From NCBI GenBank assembly GCA_009829735.1, contig CM020618.1, positions 42,422,878 to 42,486,877 of the forward strand: a stretch of DNA of 64,000 nucleotides, written 5' to 3'. Each line of letters begins with the position of its first letter. Position 1 is the first letter of the stretch. The DNA comes from Pyropia yezoensis (lineage: Eukaryota; Rhodophyta; Bangiophyceae; Bangiales; Bangiaceae). Below the pieces are notes generated by a model, which worked only from the letters and a program-made list of their open reading frames with translations, did no database searches and was not told the origin of the DNA. This document shows positions 20,629 to 31,693 of this stretch, piece by piece. The translations under genes and the position numbers were made by a program.

Positions 20629-21117
20629 ACTGGCCACCGGCCCGCGCGGCCGAGGGGCGTTGCTGGCGGTCGGCGGGACAACCAGACGTACGATCGGCGG
20701 GGCCGTCGGCGCCGGCGCCAGCTAGGCGGCTGCGGCCGCTGGCGGTTTTGATACCGCCTGCCTCGCCCCTCTCTCTCTCACACCTCTCCCCGGCCCACTG
20801 CCACTCCCGCCACTACCCTCCCTCCCGGCGTACCAGCTGCTCCTTCGGCGCCGCTTGGCGGCAGCCAGGGCCCCCACGGGGACTGCTACGGGGAGACCGT
20901 GCAGGACGTCGGGATACGGCTTGTGGCAGGGGGCGGCGACACGGGGCGCCGGGTGGAGGGGGGGCCTGTAAGGGCGGCGGCGCGAGCTCCCTCCCGAGCG
21001 CCCTACGCTCGGCAGCGTCCGTCGGCGTGCCCCGCGCTTGCGTGGCGCGCCGACGGCTACCCGTGCTCGTCACGTGTTCTGCGCGTGCTGTGCGTCTTTG
21101 TGCGTGCTGAGTAGGGG
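20629..21117. other. Sequence between the Tigger-like element and the DIRS gag remnant
   Basis: Pyrimidine-rich around 20765-20830, then GC-rich. It could contain the 5' end and leader of the DIRS-like element, but I cannot place a DIRS terminal repeat here. No gene was recognised. Confidence 0.4.
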
Positions 21118-21625
21118 TGAAGAAACCCGCGGGGGCGCTCCTATCCCTGCCGGTGTGGCTTCCACCGAGGACTTGGCGGAGCTACGCGCAGAGATTGCTG
21201 CCCTCACGCGCGCCTTCAAGGCGTTACAAGATGGCGGCACGGCGCAGCCGCAGGTAGTTGCAGCAACTGGCGGCGCCCCTCCTCCGACTCCGTCACTGGC
21301 GGGGCGGACGAAGCGGCAGGTGGACCTGCTGCGGGAGCAGACCCGCCAGCTAACGGCGGCGGAGACGTCGCCGCAGCGGGCCGGGCAAACGGGCGACGGC
21401 CCGCGATCGACCAACCCGGCGGCCGAGCTGACTCCCTCGTTTTCTCCTACGTTTCGGACGATGAGGACGGTCGACCGACCTGCGCGGGTGGTGGTGGTGG
21501 CGGGGGCGGGCCCGCGGGCCACCCCGACGGCCTCGACGACCCGACCGTCCCCGAGCCTGAAGACATCATCGTTGCTTTTAAAATGCCCATGCGTATCCGG
21601 CGCGCCGACGCTCTCCCCGTCCCCT
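21118..21625 (+). pseudogene. gag: DIRS-type retroelement gag, 5' part (interrupted by element A)
   Basis: The first part reads as a plausible coiled coil (ASTEDLAELRAEIAALTRAF, nt about 21159) in one frame. From about 21421 the coding-like frame is the next one, with DDEDG and then EPEDIIVAFKMPMRIRRADA up to 21625. A frameshift therefore lies somewhere in 21350-21420, or the start lies downstream. The second frame continues without a stop into 61533 on the far side of the nested insertion, through a Pro-Phe-Thr-Pro junction. This is the evidence that both fragments were one gene before element A inserted. No ATG is clearly the start. The product would be the capsid-like protein of a DIRS element, judging from the reverse transcriptase that follows at 62.2 kb. 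Confidence 0.65.
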
Positions 21626-21987
21626 TGTAGCAATATGGATGACCGTATTGTGACCCTAATGCAGGGGGACTACTTCTAACCCTTAACTTTCAATTTGGGA
21701 GTCCGTGCTGGTCACGGTATCTATAAGTTACGTATGGCCAGAGGGACTTGCATCTTGGGGTGGGGGGTAGTTAGTAGTGTCTCCGAGGGTTTATAACGTG
21801 GGGGCCGGCGGCGAATCCACCGCCGGCCAAGGTAGAACAACAAACCCCTCCCATTTGGGCTCCCATCTTGGTCCCGTGGCTTGTGCTCCAAGGACAGCAA
21901 CCTTGGCCTCCCGGTGACGTTGGTGCCGATCCCCCTTGGTGAGTGTTCCCTGAGAGTGGACGTGCAACGGATTTCTATTGTGCTACA
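21626..21987 (+). repeat. 5' LTR of element A
   Basis: 362 bp, from TGTAGCAATATGG to CTATTGTGCTACA, with short inverted ends TGTAGCA/TGCTACA. A TATA-like TTTATAAC at 21790-21797 is a candidate promoter. Copies are at 56920-57281, 59043-59404 and 61166-61527. Confidence 0.9.
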
Positions 21988-21988
21988 T

Positions 21989-22006
21989 TGGTGGAGCAGC
22001 AGGGGA
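21989..22006 (+). other. Primer-binding site of element A
   Basis: TGGTGGAGCAGCAGGGGA starts one base after the LTR and begins with TGG, the complement of a tRNA CCA end. The identical 18-mer is found at the same place in elements B and C. The tRNA was not identified. Confidence 0.7.
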
Positions 22007-22212
22007 CGGGTTTCCGTCACCCTTATGGTGACGCCGTCTTCGGCCCTGGCACACGGATAGGGATCCGGTCCTTTTCTTGTACTCGTGGTGTTGCGACCTG
22101 TTCGATTGTGTTGAGTTTTTACCTTTGACTGTGATCTACTGTTACTCTCCCCAATCTACCCCCCCGCTCTCTTATTCGTGGTGATTGTTATGTCGGTTGA
22201 CTGATTGTGACT

Positions 22213-23012
22213 ATGTCTACCCAAGAGACGGGGAACGTTCAAGATGACGGATCGGCGTCGACGCCGACTCCGGAAGTGACTACGGGAACCGGGATCGGGA
22301 ACCCGATCGACAACATTGAGACGCCAATGCTTTCCGGTGCCGGATCGACGTTTGGCACGGCTCGGACGGCAGGAGGCGGGGGCCCGCCTCAACTGTCGTC
22401 GACCGACCTCACTCCGCCGCCTCCCTCACCAGGGGATTCCCTGATGGCATCATTGGCCCGCATCGAGGCCCGGTTTTCCGGACTCGACGCTCGCCAGGAG
22501 CGGACGGAGGACGCGATGGCAGTGTTGATGTCAACACGCCACACGACGGGACCCCGTCGTGTTCCTCCCACACCGGTACGGTTCGAACCGGCCGGACTAC
22601 TTTCGGAGTCCACCAGGGTCAACCCCGGTGTTGCTACTCCTGGACAACCCCCGGACACAAAGGGGTATGGATCCGACTCGTCGGCAGAGTTGGAACGGAG
22701 CCACACGGAGCGATACGCTCGGAGCACCCGAAGCGGACTCCGCGGACACGACCCGGCGGATACTTACGCCGGTGGAGAGTCGGTTATTGGCGGAGGGGGT
22801 ACCCTCTGACAGTATCCCCACGACGAAGGAGGCCAGGCAACTCGGTTTCCCGAGGTGCCGACGCCTGAAGTACCATCTTCAGTGGTGGAAGCTATGACCG
22901 CGCAGGTATCTGCGAGCCTACTGAAGCGGATGGAGTCCGATGAGTTTGCTCACCAACTGGCTAAGCGACTGGATACCCAGGACGCTGACACGGAGATCGT
23001 TAACGAGGTCTT
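22213..23012 (+). pseudogene. gag: Element A gag, 5' segment
   Basis: Starts at ATG 22213 (MSTQETGN) after a 206-nt leader. The N-terminal part is Thr/Pro/Gly-rich, with a short helical stretch (MASLARIEARFSGLDARQER). An in-frame TGA at 22807-22809 breaks it. The frame then reopens (EAMTAQVSASLLKRMESDEF) and runs to the insertion point of element B, where GTC-TT is completed by the C at 32168. A neighbouring frame is also open across 22680-22860, so two compensating frameshifts are an alternative to a simple nonsense change. Together with 32168-33551 it would make a Gag of about 727 residues. Confidence 0.75.
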
Positions 23013-23481
23013 TGTGGCAGTATCGACCCCCAGGTAGGGGGGCAACACGTGCCATGCAAGGGGCGGCAGGCCACTAGCCTGATCCGTTCCTCCCCCTGCA
23101 TTTGGGTCCATATTCCCTAAGTTTGGGATAGTTAGCTTAGTAGTAAATCCAACTTGGATTTGAGGGTTCTCTGCATTTATCGTCTTGAATTTTCGTGTGG
23201 CCCGGTGGGCAGGTGCTGGGGTGGGAGATTCTGAGTGGCGAGATTCTGAGTGGACCCTGGGGGGATAAGGGGAGGGACAGCGGGGCTTGGCCCTGCGTCC
23301 CCGTCCCGACCAAGAAACTGTTGGACCACACACCATCCTCTTGTTTGTCCGTGGGGGGTTTGCCCCACAACAGGGACAGAGTGTGTGCGACTTGCACTTC
23401 CTCCGGTTCCCCCGACACGGGAGGCAGCCCTAGCACACCGCCCCAACTTGGGTGCCGTGTGTGCTTGTGGTTTTTGCCACA
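23013..23481 (+). repeat. 5' LTR of element B
   Basis: 469 bp, with perfect inverted ends TGTGGCA/TGCCACA. It contains small palindromes around CTAAGTTTGGG and CCAACTTGG. No canonical TATA box was found. Confidence 0.9.
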
Positions 23482-23483
23482 TT

Positions 23484-23501
23484 TGGTGGAGCAGCAGGGG
23501 A
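23484..23501 (+). other. Primer-binding site of element B
   Basis: TGGTGGAGCAGCAGGGGA, two bases after the LTR end, identical to that of elements A and C. Confidence 0.7.
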
Positions 23502-23600
23502 CAGAGGTAAACTTTACCTCCGGGTGCACCCGGGTGTAGGGGGCCCTCTGTCTCAGAGGAACGGTGGTCTTGGACCGTGTCATACGGATCGTCAGCCAAC

Positions 23601-25547
23601 ATGGCCAGCTCGGACCCCCCGTCGTCCGAGGAGTACACGGGTGACGCACGTACTTCAGTGCCTTTGAATACTGGTGAGACACAGGTGGGTTTACCTGGGG
23701 TCGCAGAGGGACTAGAGGTCCCTCAAGCCAGCAGGACTGGAAGTACGGGCGGGCAACAGGCCACCCCGACTCAGTCGGGAGTTCACTCGGTTGACACCTC
23801 TGATGTGGGTGGGCCGAAGTCTGGCCACCGCGTGGTATACTCAACGGGAACGTCCCAAGGGGTGAGGACTGTCCCCGCGGGTTCCACTCGGGTTGGAGCC
23901 AACTCTGGCTTGGAGTCGTCGCCAACTAGGCTTTCGGAGGACGGTGGACCTCCGTTGGTCGGCGATGGGCTCGCGCCCATGCCCCCGGTTGAGACCCCTG
24001 AGGAACGTGGTTACCCCTCAGGTGGACTCCCGGAGGCGGACCGAGACTCAACTGGAGTCGTCAATCCACTCCTCGCGGAAACTGTCCGTCGGGAGGCGAC
24101 CAATGTGTTGCGGCAGACTTTGCCGGACCTGGTGGTCACGATGACGAATACTATTCTGAATCAGATTGTGGCGAGTTTGCCAGATGGCCTTAATGTCCAG
24201 ACCGGATTGGGGCTTTCGAGCCCGCAGGCGCAGGGGGAATCCCCCCTTACGCCTATCTCTGGTCGCCCCGAACTGGGGGCGACACCTGTGACTCCCAACG
24301 AGGGAGCCACACCATACTCGGTGGGGCGTACGCCCTTCACGGGGGAGTTCCCCCCGGAAACGCCGGCGGCTACACCAAGCGCGCCGCGCCGGACTACAGG
24401 CACTGAGAGTGAACTTACCCCAGTGCCACAGCGGCTGTTCCCTCAACGTGAGGTGCCGCCCAAGATCCAGGTAGCCAACCCGGTCTACCAGAGGATCTTT
24501 GACTGTGAGACCTACGCCCTCCACAACAAGTTGGTGGCGTATGGTCCTGACCAGGCCCGAGCCATGGGCCGTGCCAAGAAGAATGCACTTCATTCTTTTG
24601 GGCACAAAGCGGAGTGGGACGGAACTCCCCCCCTCCGTGTCTTTGAGTTCCTACGTCGTTTCACAAAAGCCTGTGACGACAATGCCATAAGTGAAGGCAT
24701 GGCTTTTTACATGCTACAGGAGTTTACGAAGGGCGACCTACGGACAGAACTTATGTCCGTCATGCCCAGCTCCTCAAGTGGAGGCGCTGGGGAGGTGACG
24801 TCCTATTTGGAGCTCGTCAACTGGTTGTTGAGAGCCATGGTTGATGAGGCAGCGTTGGCTTCTCAAGTCGAGGAGTTTACGCAAGCCCATCAGGAAGAGG
24901 CGGAGGACGAGTTGTCCTTTGCGGAGCGAGTCCGTAAGCTCAACAATCTTTGTGGGTTTCTTCATCTTCAAGCTGTGGTGAAGAGTCGGTTTGTGGAGGG
25001 ACTCCATTGGTCAGTCCGGATGGAGACCCGGGAGCATAATACTACCCGGGCGACCCTGGCCGAGTTGGCCAGGTTCGCCTATCGCAGAGGCGAGGCCTAC
25101 CGCAAGTTGCGGGAGGAACAACGCCAGGAGCGTCAGGCCGACTTGGCCAAGGAACGGGAGGAGGCGCGCCAGGCCAGAGAGTTGAGAGAGGCACGCCGAA
25201 TCCGCAAGGAGAGGGTGGTAGCTGCCGTGGGAACTTCCCAGGGTATCCCTTTGTCTTCCCCAGTTGGGAAGACCCCTCCCGGACCGGACCATCGGTGTTG
25301 GAACTGCAACTCCGATGGTCACTGGGCATATGATTGCCCCAAGTTGAGTAAACGCATCCAACAACTTGTTAGGAATGCGAGTAAAAAGTCGGCTACGAAC
25401 GAAGTACGTTCACGCCGCGAGGGTGGGTCTCGACCGGTCGTTGCGGTCGCCACACCCTCGGCGGAGGAGGCGGACACGTCGTCCTCGGACTCGTCGTCTT
25501 CCTCCCCGCCCTCAGATTCGGACGCCAAGTCGGCGGGAAACGAATGA
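23601..25547 (+). CDS. gag: Element B Gag
   Basis: 648 residues from ATG 23601 (MASSDPPSS); the codons upstream are open but non-ATG. The N-terminal half is Thr/Pro/Gly-rich and disordered. The capsid-like part follows (VFEFLRRFTKACDDNAISEG near nt 24640, homologous to the VFAFLRRFVKACSDNDVSEG type segment of element C). Then comes a long basic-acidic helix (REEQRQERQADLAKEREEAR), one CCHC zinc knuckle (CWNCNSDGHWAYDC, nt about 25299) and a Ser/Asp-rich tail. The frame is intact. It ends Gly-Asn-Glu-stop inside the -1 frameshift signal that leads into pol. Confidence 0.9.
   Translation: MASSDPPSSEEYTGDARTSVPLNTGETQVGLPGVAEGLEVPQASRTGSTGGQQATPTQSGVHSVDTSDVGGPKSGHRVVYSTGTSQGVRTVPAGSTRVGANSGLESSPTRLSEDGGPPLVGDGLAPMPPVETPEERGYPSGGLPEADRDSTGVVNPLLAETVRREATNVLRQTLPDLVVTMTNTILNQIVASLPDGLNVQTGLGLSSPQAQGESPLTPISGRPELGATPVTPNEGATPYSVGRTPFTGEFPPETPAATPSAPRRTTGTESELTPVPQRLFPQREVPPKIQVANPVYQRIFDCETYALHNKLVAYGPDQARAMGRAKKNALHSFGHKAEWDGTPPLRVFEFLRRFTKACDDNAISEGMAFYMLQEFTKGDLRTELMSVMPSSSSGGAGEVTSYLELVNWLLRAMVDEAALASQVEEFTQAHQEEAEDELSFAERVRKLNNLCGFLHLQAVVKSRFVEGLHWSVRMETREHNTTRATLAELARFAYRRGEAYRKLREEQRQERQADLAKEREEARQARELREARRIRKERVVAAVGTSQGIPLSSPVGKTPPGPDHRCWNCNSDGHWAYDCPKLSKRIQQLVRNASKKSATNEVRSRREGGSRPVVAVATPSAEEADTSSSDSSSSSPPSDSDAKSAGNE
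25535..25541 (+). promoter_or_regulatory. -1 ribosomal frameshift heptamer, element B gag-pol
   Basis: G GGA AAC in the gag frame, followed by GAA and TGA. Slipping back one base reads GGG AAA CGA ATG into the pol frame. It fits the X XXY YYZ rule and is repeated exactly in elements A and C. Confidence 0.7.
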
Positions 25548-27994
25548 CCGTTGGAGCTGGTCGTCCGAAGCTCACAACGGCAGCCTCGGCCAAGTGGGCC
25601 AGGAGGACGAACCAACCGTGCCGGATACTGCGGCGACCTAAGGGAGTCCGCCCACCTCGGGTAGGACTCCCCAAGAACGTAAACCCACGTCGGGTCATCG
25701 CGGTGCTGACGGGTGAGAACTTCCAGGTGGCTGGACGGGTGCAACTTGCCCCCCGCCGTGCATGCTGTACCCGTATCGTACTTGATACCGGGTCAGGAGC
25801 CTCCTTGATACGCAAGTCGCTATTACCAAAGGAGGTGAAGCTCCAACGCTGGAGGTCCAAAGCTGACCATATGATTGACATCAATGGTGGGGTACTTCCC
25901 ATCGTTGGTGCCGTGACCCTACCAACTAGGTTGGGGACCCATGAGGTCGACGTGACCTATGGCGTAGTTGAGAATATATCGGTACCCCTGCTTCTGGGTA
26001 CCCCTTATGTTGTTACACAAGTGCCTTTGATTTGTGGCCCTGAGTACTGGGTCAAGTTGATGAATGGGGAGACTATCCCCATCCTTGGTAAGGGAAAGTC
26101 TGTGGCTCCTGTGACAGTCTCACAGTCGAAGCCTGTTTGCTCTGTGAGGGAAGGGTTTACTGCTACCCTGCTTCTAGCCCGCAAAGTCACGTTGTCCCCC
26201 AACTCGGTGGCGCACGTTGATGTTGTAACTGATTTTACGGGGAACGGGTTGGTGCACCCTCACCCCCGTCTTGCTCGCAAGCACCAAGTGCATGTTGCCC
26301 TTGGCACGATGGACTCCAAAGCCGGAGTCCCGTGGAGGATCCAGGTGATGAACCTGAGCCCGACGCCCAAGTACTTCAAGTCGGGAGCCAAGTTCGGCTA
26401 TATCGACCAACACGAGGGGCCGGTAGTAGCGGTCACCCTCAACGCGGGCGCAAGTAGCGACCCGAAGTCCGGAAAGGAGAAGCATCAAACCAAGTCGGCC
26501 GCCTCTCCTCGACCCCATGTGAACATGGAGGGTGTCCCCCCCAGGTTGAGGGTTCAAGTTGAACGCGTCTTGGACCAATATCACAAGCTGTGGGATGGTC
26601 AATTGGGACTCATGAGAGCCACCCAACACCGGATCGAGTTGAAGCCCGGTGCACCCCCTATACGCCAACAACCGTATAGGGGAGGACCTCGTTCAAGGGC
26701 CCTCGTTAAGGAGCAAGTTGCTCGCATGGAGGCCCTCGATGTGATCGAGGCCAGCAACGCCGAGTGGGCGAGTCCGGTGGTTATCGTCCTCAAAGTTGAT
26801 GGGACCCCCCGGTTTTGTATCGACTACCGTAAGCTCAACGAGAGCACGGTGAAGGACAGTTATCCCCTACCTAGGATGGATGACTGTCTGGACTCTCTGG
26901 GGGAGGCAAACGTGTTCTCTACCCTGGACTGTAACGCGGGGTACTGGCAAATACCCATTGCCCCGGAGGACAGGCATAAAACTACCTTTACCTGTCACTG
27001 TGGTACCTACCAGTGCAAGCGCCTACTGTTTGGTCTGTGTAACGCGCCGGCAACTTTCCAGCGCGCTATGGACATGATTCTGGCCGGAGTACGGTGGCAG
27101 ATCTGTCTTGTGTACCTAGACGATATCATTGTGTTCTCCTGAAGTCCGGAGGAACACATTGGCCATCTTGGCCAGGTGTTCAAGCTACTTGCTGACGCCG
27201 GTGTGTCACTGAGGGCGAGTAAGTGCCACCTCTTTACTCAAGAGGTGGAGTACTTGGGACATGTTGTCCATCCGGGGCGTCTCAGTGTTAACGAAAAGAA
27301 CTTGAGGGCCATTCGTAAGGCTCAGTACCCCCGGACCCAGACCCAGATGAGGAGCTTCCTCGGGATGTGTAACGTGTACCGACGTTTCACCAAGGGCTTC
27401 GCCAAGGTGGCGAAGCCGTTGAATGAGCTAGTGAGCTCAACGCTACCGAAGAACCTGCCTCCCCCAAGTCGGGTGGAGCAGGAATCCTTTGAGACTCTTC
27501 GGGACCTTCTGCTGAAGCCCCCTATCCTGGCTATTCCCAGGTTGGGAGGCCACTACATCCTGGATGTCGACGCTAGCTACGACCAACTTGGTCGTGTGTT
27601 GCTTCAGCAGCAGCCGAACAAGGAGTACTTGCCGGTGGGACACTTTAGTAAGGGGCTGAACTCGGCCGAGAAGAACTACGGAGTCACCGAGTTGGAAGGA
27701 CTCGCAGTGGTGTGGGCGGTGACGTCACTTCGTCACTACCTGGAGGGTGAGAAGTTCCTCATCCGCTGTGACCACCGCGCGTTGCAGTTCATCTTTAAGA
27801 CGGACTGTACGAACACTCGTCTCAACCGGTGGAGGGTGCGACTGGCACCCTTCAACTTTGACATTGAGTACCGACCTGGCAGGCAACATGCCCTTGCCGA
27901 CGGCCTCTCTCGGGTACCTACCGAGGGGCTGGACACTAACCCAGTCGATGAGGACATCCCCAGTCCCCGCATCTCTCAAGGACAATATCCTTGA
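25544..27994 (+). pseudogene. pol: Element B pol: protease, reverse transcriptase, RNase H (broken)
   Basis: Encodes the aspartic protease (VLDTGSGASLI, near residue 79 from 25544), the reverse transcriptase (FCIDYRKLN, TLDCNAGYWQIP and YLDDIIVFS near residue 524) and RNase H (ILDVDAS near residue 672). A TGA at 27140-27142 immediately follows YLDDIIVFS, where relatives have Lys or Arg; a CGA to TGA change explains it. The frame reopens and runs to 27994, where an internal deletion puts the integrase in another frame. Without readthrough the product stops inside the RT. Confidence 0.9.
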
Positions 27995-29300
27995 GAGGGA
28001 GCACAACGCTCCCACGGGTGGACACCTGGGGTCTAGTAAACTGTACCAGACCCTGAGGACCAGGTACTACTGGCCGTCCATGGTGGTGGACATCTACAGT
28101 TGGGTGGCTGCCTGCACAAGTTGTGCACAGAATCGTCTGATGGAACGGCGGCCTAGTACGGCTATGCTATTGTTCCCGGCCAAGGAACCCTTCGCCGCGT
28201 TGGCGATGGACATCCTTGGGCCACTGCCCGTGACAGAGGAGGGCAACCAGTACCTCCTGGTCATCTGTGGCCGCTTCACGAAACTTACGCGAGCGATCCC
28301 ACTGGCAGAGATCACGGCCATGTCGGTCGTGTCAGCCTTCCTAGATCACTGGGTTGCCGCATATGGCATCCCAGATAGTACACTATCGGACAATGGACCG
28401 CAATTTGCGTCTGTACTGTTTCAGGGAGTGCTGCATATGTTGGGGGTTAAGGCAAACTATGCCACCCCCTGCCACCCACAAACTAATGGGCAGGTGGAGC
28501 GCTTCAACAAAACTATTGTTAGGCAGCTACGCCACTATGTGAGTGAGCACGTAAAGACGTGGGACCAATACATTTCTATCCTTACTACTGCCTACAATTC
28601 GCAGGTTCACTCATCTACAGGGGAAGTACCCCTCGCTTTTGTGACCCCCCGTCGCGTGCGGTCTATTGCCGTGCGGCGGTTGCTCCCAACTAGGGAGGAT
28701 GGTGGCAGTACGCCTACTCCTACTGAGAGTAAGGCGGAGCTCACCGCTAGGCTTGAAAACCTCATCCCTAAAGTCAGGGCTGAGATGGACAAAGCACAAA
28801 AGCGCTACAAGCGTACCTTTGACAAAAAGGTGCGCAATGCTAAACATGTCCCCGAGCAGGGTGACTGGGTGCTGGTACACTCGCACACCCCAACTGGGGG
28901 TAAGCTGGTATTCCAGACGAAGGGACCGTACCAGGTCCTTCGTACTGATGGGCGGCGCTTCACCATCGAAAGTGACGATGGGGTCCGCACAGTGAACGGA
29001 CAGGACGTGGTCAAAGTTGCACCACCGCCTGCAGGAGACCCAGCTTGGGCGCGTGCGTTGGAATCGTGGCGCCTCCCCTCACTGCCTGCGGCCAAACAGG
29101 GCCCACAGGAGTACGTGTTCGATAAGTTCATCGACCACGGATGGGATGAAGACACTGACCGCCTCATGTTGAGGGTGCGTTGGTTTGGCTACAAAGCCAA
29201 GGATGATACGTGGGAGTATGTGGAGGACCTTCCCGCTGAGAAGGTCCGGGCGTACTGTGCCCGGAATGAGATAGACCCTAACAGCCCTCCCTCAACGTGA
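27978..29300 (+). pseudogene. pol: Element B pol: integrase and chromodomain
   Basis: Frame 0 relative to the upstream pol frame 2. It starts within the zinc-binding HHCC region (EREHNAPTGGH, CTSCAQN) and continues through the DDE core: MDILGPLPV, LSDNGPQFAS and NGQVERFNK. It ends with a GPY-like segment (KGPYQVLRTDGRRF) and a chromodomain-like module (LMLRVRWFGYKAKDDTWEYV). Comparison with A and C shows that about 75-85 codons between RNase H and the zinc finger are missing here, right at a 10-bp-arm palindrome (27973-27997). Confidence 0.9.
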
Positions 29301-29411
29301 GGGAAGGCCGAGTAACAGTGCCAAGAGAGTGCTTCAAGTCGAAGTGGTACGCAGAGTGGCTTTTAACTACAGCCCTAACCCTCACACTCTCACAACAAAG
29401 GCAGCTGCCAA

Positions 29412-31355
29412 CTAGGCACGCATGCTAGACTCTCCCACTCCACGGCCCTCGCCCTCACGTAGAGGCGAGCGGCGAGACCCACGCCGATAACGGTCTCCAC
29501 TTGTTGGAGGGGGCGGCGGCTCCAAGTCGGAACCGTCGCGTCCCTTACGGTCGCGCAAGTGGCGCCGACCGTGGCCACTCTTCTGCCTGGTCTTGCGCGC
29601 AAGTTTGCGACGCAGACGCTGGACAGACTCCGTCTCCGACGGGGTAGAGGACTCCGAAACGGAATAAGACAACTCGTCTTCCGATACGGAAGGAGAGCGC
29701 CGCGAGTGTCGGCGACGACGGCGAGGAGGCGAGTATGCCCGGCTCGCGCGACGTTTGCCACGCCCAAGTGGGGCTGGCTGGGGCATAATAGCCCCAATGC
29801 GAGCCAACTCGGCTGTCATAAACTCCGCCACCGACTCGCAACTCGCGGTCGCCACTGCAGTACGAACGCGCTCCTCAAGTTGAGGAGTCTCGGAACTCTG
29901 TAGGGTTGCGGTCGACGCGGCCAACCAGGAAATGGTGCGCACCAACGTGGTGATCATCATCTCTGAGGTTAGAGGCGTGGGCGGCAACACCAACTTGGGG
30001 TATACCGTCAGGAGGGTGGCCCCCAAGTTGGGGGACACCGGGGTGGAAGACTCCACGGCCACGCTGATCGGGATGTTCCCGTGAGGTTGGAAAGGAACAG
30101 GAGGAAGCGGAGGGGCCCGCCGAGGTGGCGGTACCCGGGTGTAACTGCGACCCCGACTTGGGGCCCCCGCAGTGGGTTGAGTCATATGGTCATCATAGGA
30201 CGGCACGGCCATAACTATGGGCTTGTCCGGGGGTGGCGCAGTGCGGCGATCCACCCCCGGGGCATACGGGTAGTCCCCGATGCCCAACCCCTCTCGTAGG
30301 ACCACACGGCCGTCGTGAAGTTCACGAGCGACCCACACGAACTGGCGAAGTGCGCCATCGTCCTTGGGCCCACGAGTGGGGCGGCGCAACTTGTGCTCAA
30401 TGCTCTCCCACTCGATAAACTTATGGAGCCGGAGCATCTCCTCAAGTAGAGTGAGTTGTCCTGATGAGCACCCCTCAGCAACTAGCTGAGGGGTGAGCTG
30501 TTCCAAACCTTGGAGGAGCCGGAGGGGGAGATGCCAGAGCATCCCCCGCCGCTGAACACAGGACACCCAGGTCGACATGACCTCGAGGAGCCACTGGGTG
30601 GCCAACATGGCCCACACCAGGTGATCAGGGGCAGCCGTCAACATGACGGAGCCGAAGTGGTCAAGCAACCGTGGCAACAACGCCGGGAACCTGTAGGGGA
30701 CCTCAACTTGAGGCCACCACTCGGGCTTCTTCGGATAGTACTGCTCCTTACTGGCAGCAGACTGTTGAGGAAACTCAAGTTGAGCCGAGGTCACCAAGTA
30801 GGGACCTCGCCGGAAGTCTTTCTCCATCCGCACATCAAAGTGATGAGTGTGCGGATCGGCCTCGTGGAGGTACGGTGGGCGAGTTGCCACAGCGTCCCAA
30901 GTGAAGGTCGGCAAGTCGCCGGGACCCGGGATAGTTCCCCCGCGGTCCACCATGGCCTTGGCACGCTGAACGTCCTCAACCTCCTCATCGTCCAGGAAGG
31001 CAAACTTGTCCGTCCTGAAGCCGGCAGGGAACCCGACCCTACGGGGATACTTCTCCCGTAGGCGGTCCCATACCCGGCCCATTGCTGCGCCAAGTCGGCC
31101 ACAGCGAAGAACAGTCAGCCCCTCCTCATAGAGAGGCCAAGCGGGGTAAAACCACCGCCCCAAGGCCTCACGCGGGACAACTCGTCCCGCCTCCGGGGGA
31201 GACCCCGACGTCAACCCAAAGCCGGGTGACGCGGGAGTCCCGTCCCTCGGAGCGATCGCGGAGCCCCCGCCGGAAGTCCCGGTGGGTGCTGCCCCGTAGG
31301 AGGTGTCCTCCATGCGCTCGTCAAGAGAGTCCGTCTCCACTCCTGGAGTCGCCAT
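29412..31355 (-). CDS. Element B antisense ORF (conserved unknown protein)
   Basis: Intact minus-strand frame between pol and the 3' LTR, convergent with pol (111 bp apart). The ATG at 31355 (MATPGVETD) gives 647 residues; the frame is open up to another Met at 31526. Residues about 215-316 hold the part shared with the antisense ORFs of C and A: YYPKKP, VEVPYRF, LLDHFGSV, then RGMLWHLP followed by two amphipathic helices ending LRLHKFIEW. The C-terminal 100 residues are Arg/Ser-rich (SPPRRRRRHSRRSPS), like an RS or nuclear-localisation region. No known domain was recognised. Plant Tat-lineage Ty3 elements are known to carry antisense ORFs, but I see no evidence of homology to them. Confidence 0.75.
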   Translation of the reverse strand: MATPGVETDSLDERMEDTSYGAAPTGTSGGGSAIAPRDGTPASPGFGLTSGSPPEAGRVVPREALGRWFYPAWPLYEEGLTVLRCGRLGAAMGRVWDRLREKYPRRVGFPAGFRTDKFAFLDDEEVEDVQRAKAMVDRGGTIPGPGDLPTFTWDAVATRPPYLHEADPHTHHFDVRMEKDFRRGPYLVTSAQLEFPQQSAASKEQYYPKKPEWWPQVEVPYRFPALLPRLLDHFGSVMLTAAPDHLVWAMLATQWLLEVMSTWVSCVQRRGMLWHLPLRLLQGLEQLTPQLVAEGCSSGQLTLLEEMLRLHKFIEWESIEHKLRRPTRGPKDDGALRQFVWVARELHDGRVVLREGLGIGDYPYAPGVDRRTAPPPDKPIVMAVPSYDDHMTQPTAGAPSRGRSYTRVPPPRRAPPLPPVPFQPHGNIPISVAVESSTPVSPNLGATLLTVYPKLVLPPTPLTSEMMITTLVRTISWLAASTATLQSSETPQLEERVRTAVATASCESVAEFMTAELARIGAIMPQPAPLGRGKRRASRAYSPPRRRRRHSRRSPSVSEDELSYSVSESSTPSETESVQRLRRKLARKTRQKSGHGRRHLRDRKGRDGSDLEPPPPPTSGDRYRRGSRRSPLREGEGRGVGESSMRA

Positions 31356-31693
31356 GGCTCTCCCCAAGTTGGGGAGAGACGCTCTGGCTATCGCAGCACG
31401 AGACCCGCCTCGAGTTGAGGGGGACTCGGATCGTGGGTATACGGGTGGCCTCCCCAGCGTGGGGCGGCCCAGTGGAAGGTGAAGGGGAGGTGGTGGTGAT
31501 GGTGAAGTGTGAACTGAGGAGAGCAAGCTGCCGAGTGGGCAAGCTTGAGGAGAGGGGCGGTCAACGTGACCGCCTCCACATCCGTGTTACGTACTCGATG
31601 GGGGACAGCAAGTCGCGCCCCCAACGCCGAGACGTGCGTTTACGCACCCCCTCACAGTGCCGACCGGGTCGGTCGGAACTGAGGAGAGGGGAG

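Noticed and set aside
21038..21679. Single 213-codon frame taken as a complete gene
   Set aside because: Its last part is antigenic to codon logic: it runs into the LTR of A, while the neighbouring frame continues correctly into the DIRS gag at 61533.
31527..31693. Longer start at 31526 for the B antisense ORF
   Set aside because: Open, but the added residues are low-complexity Pro/Ser; ATG 31355 is preferred, without proof.
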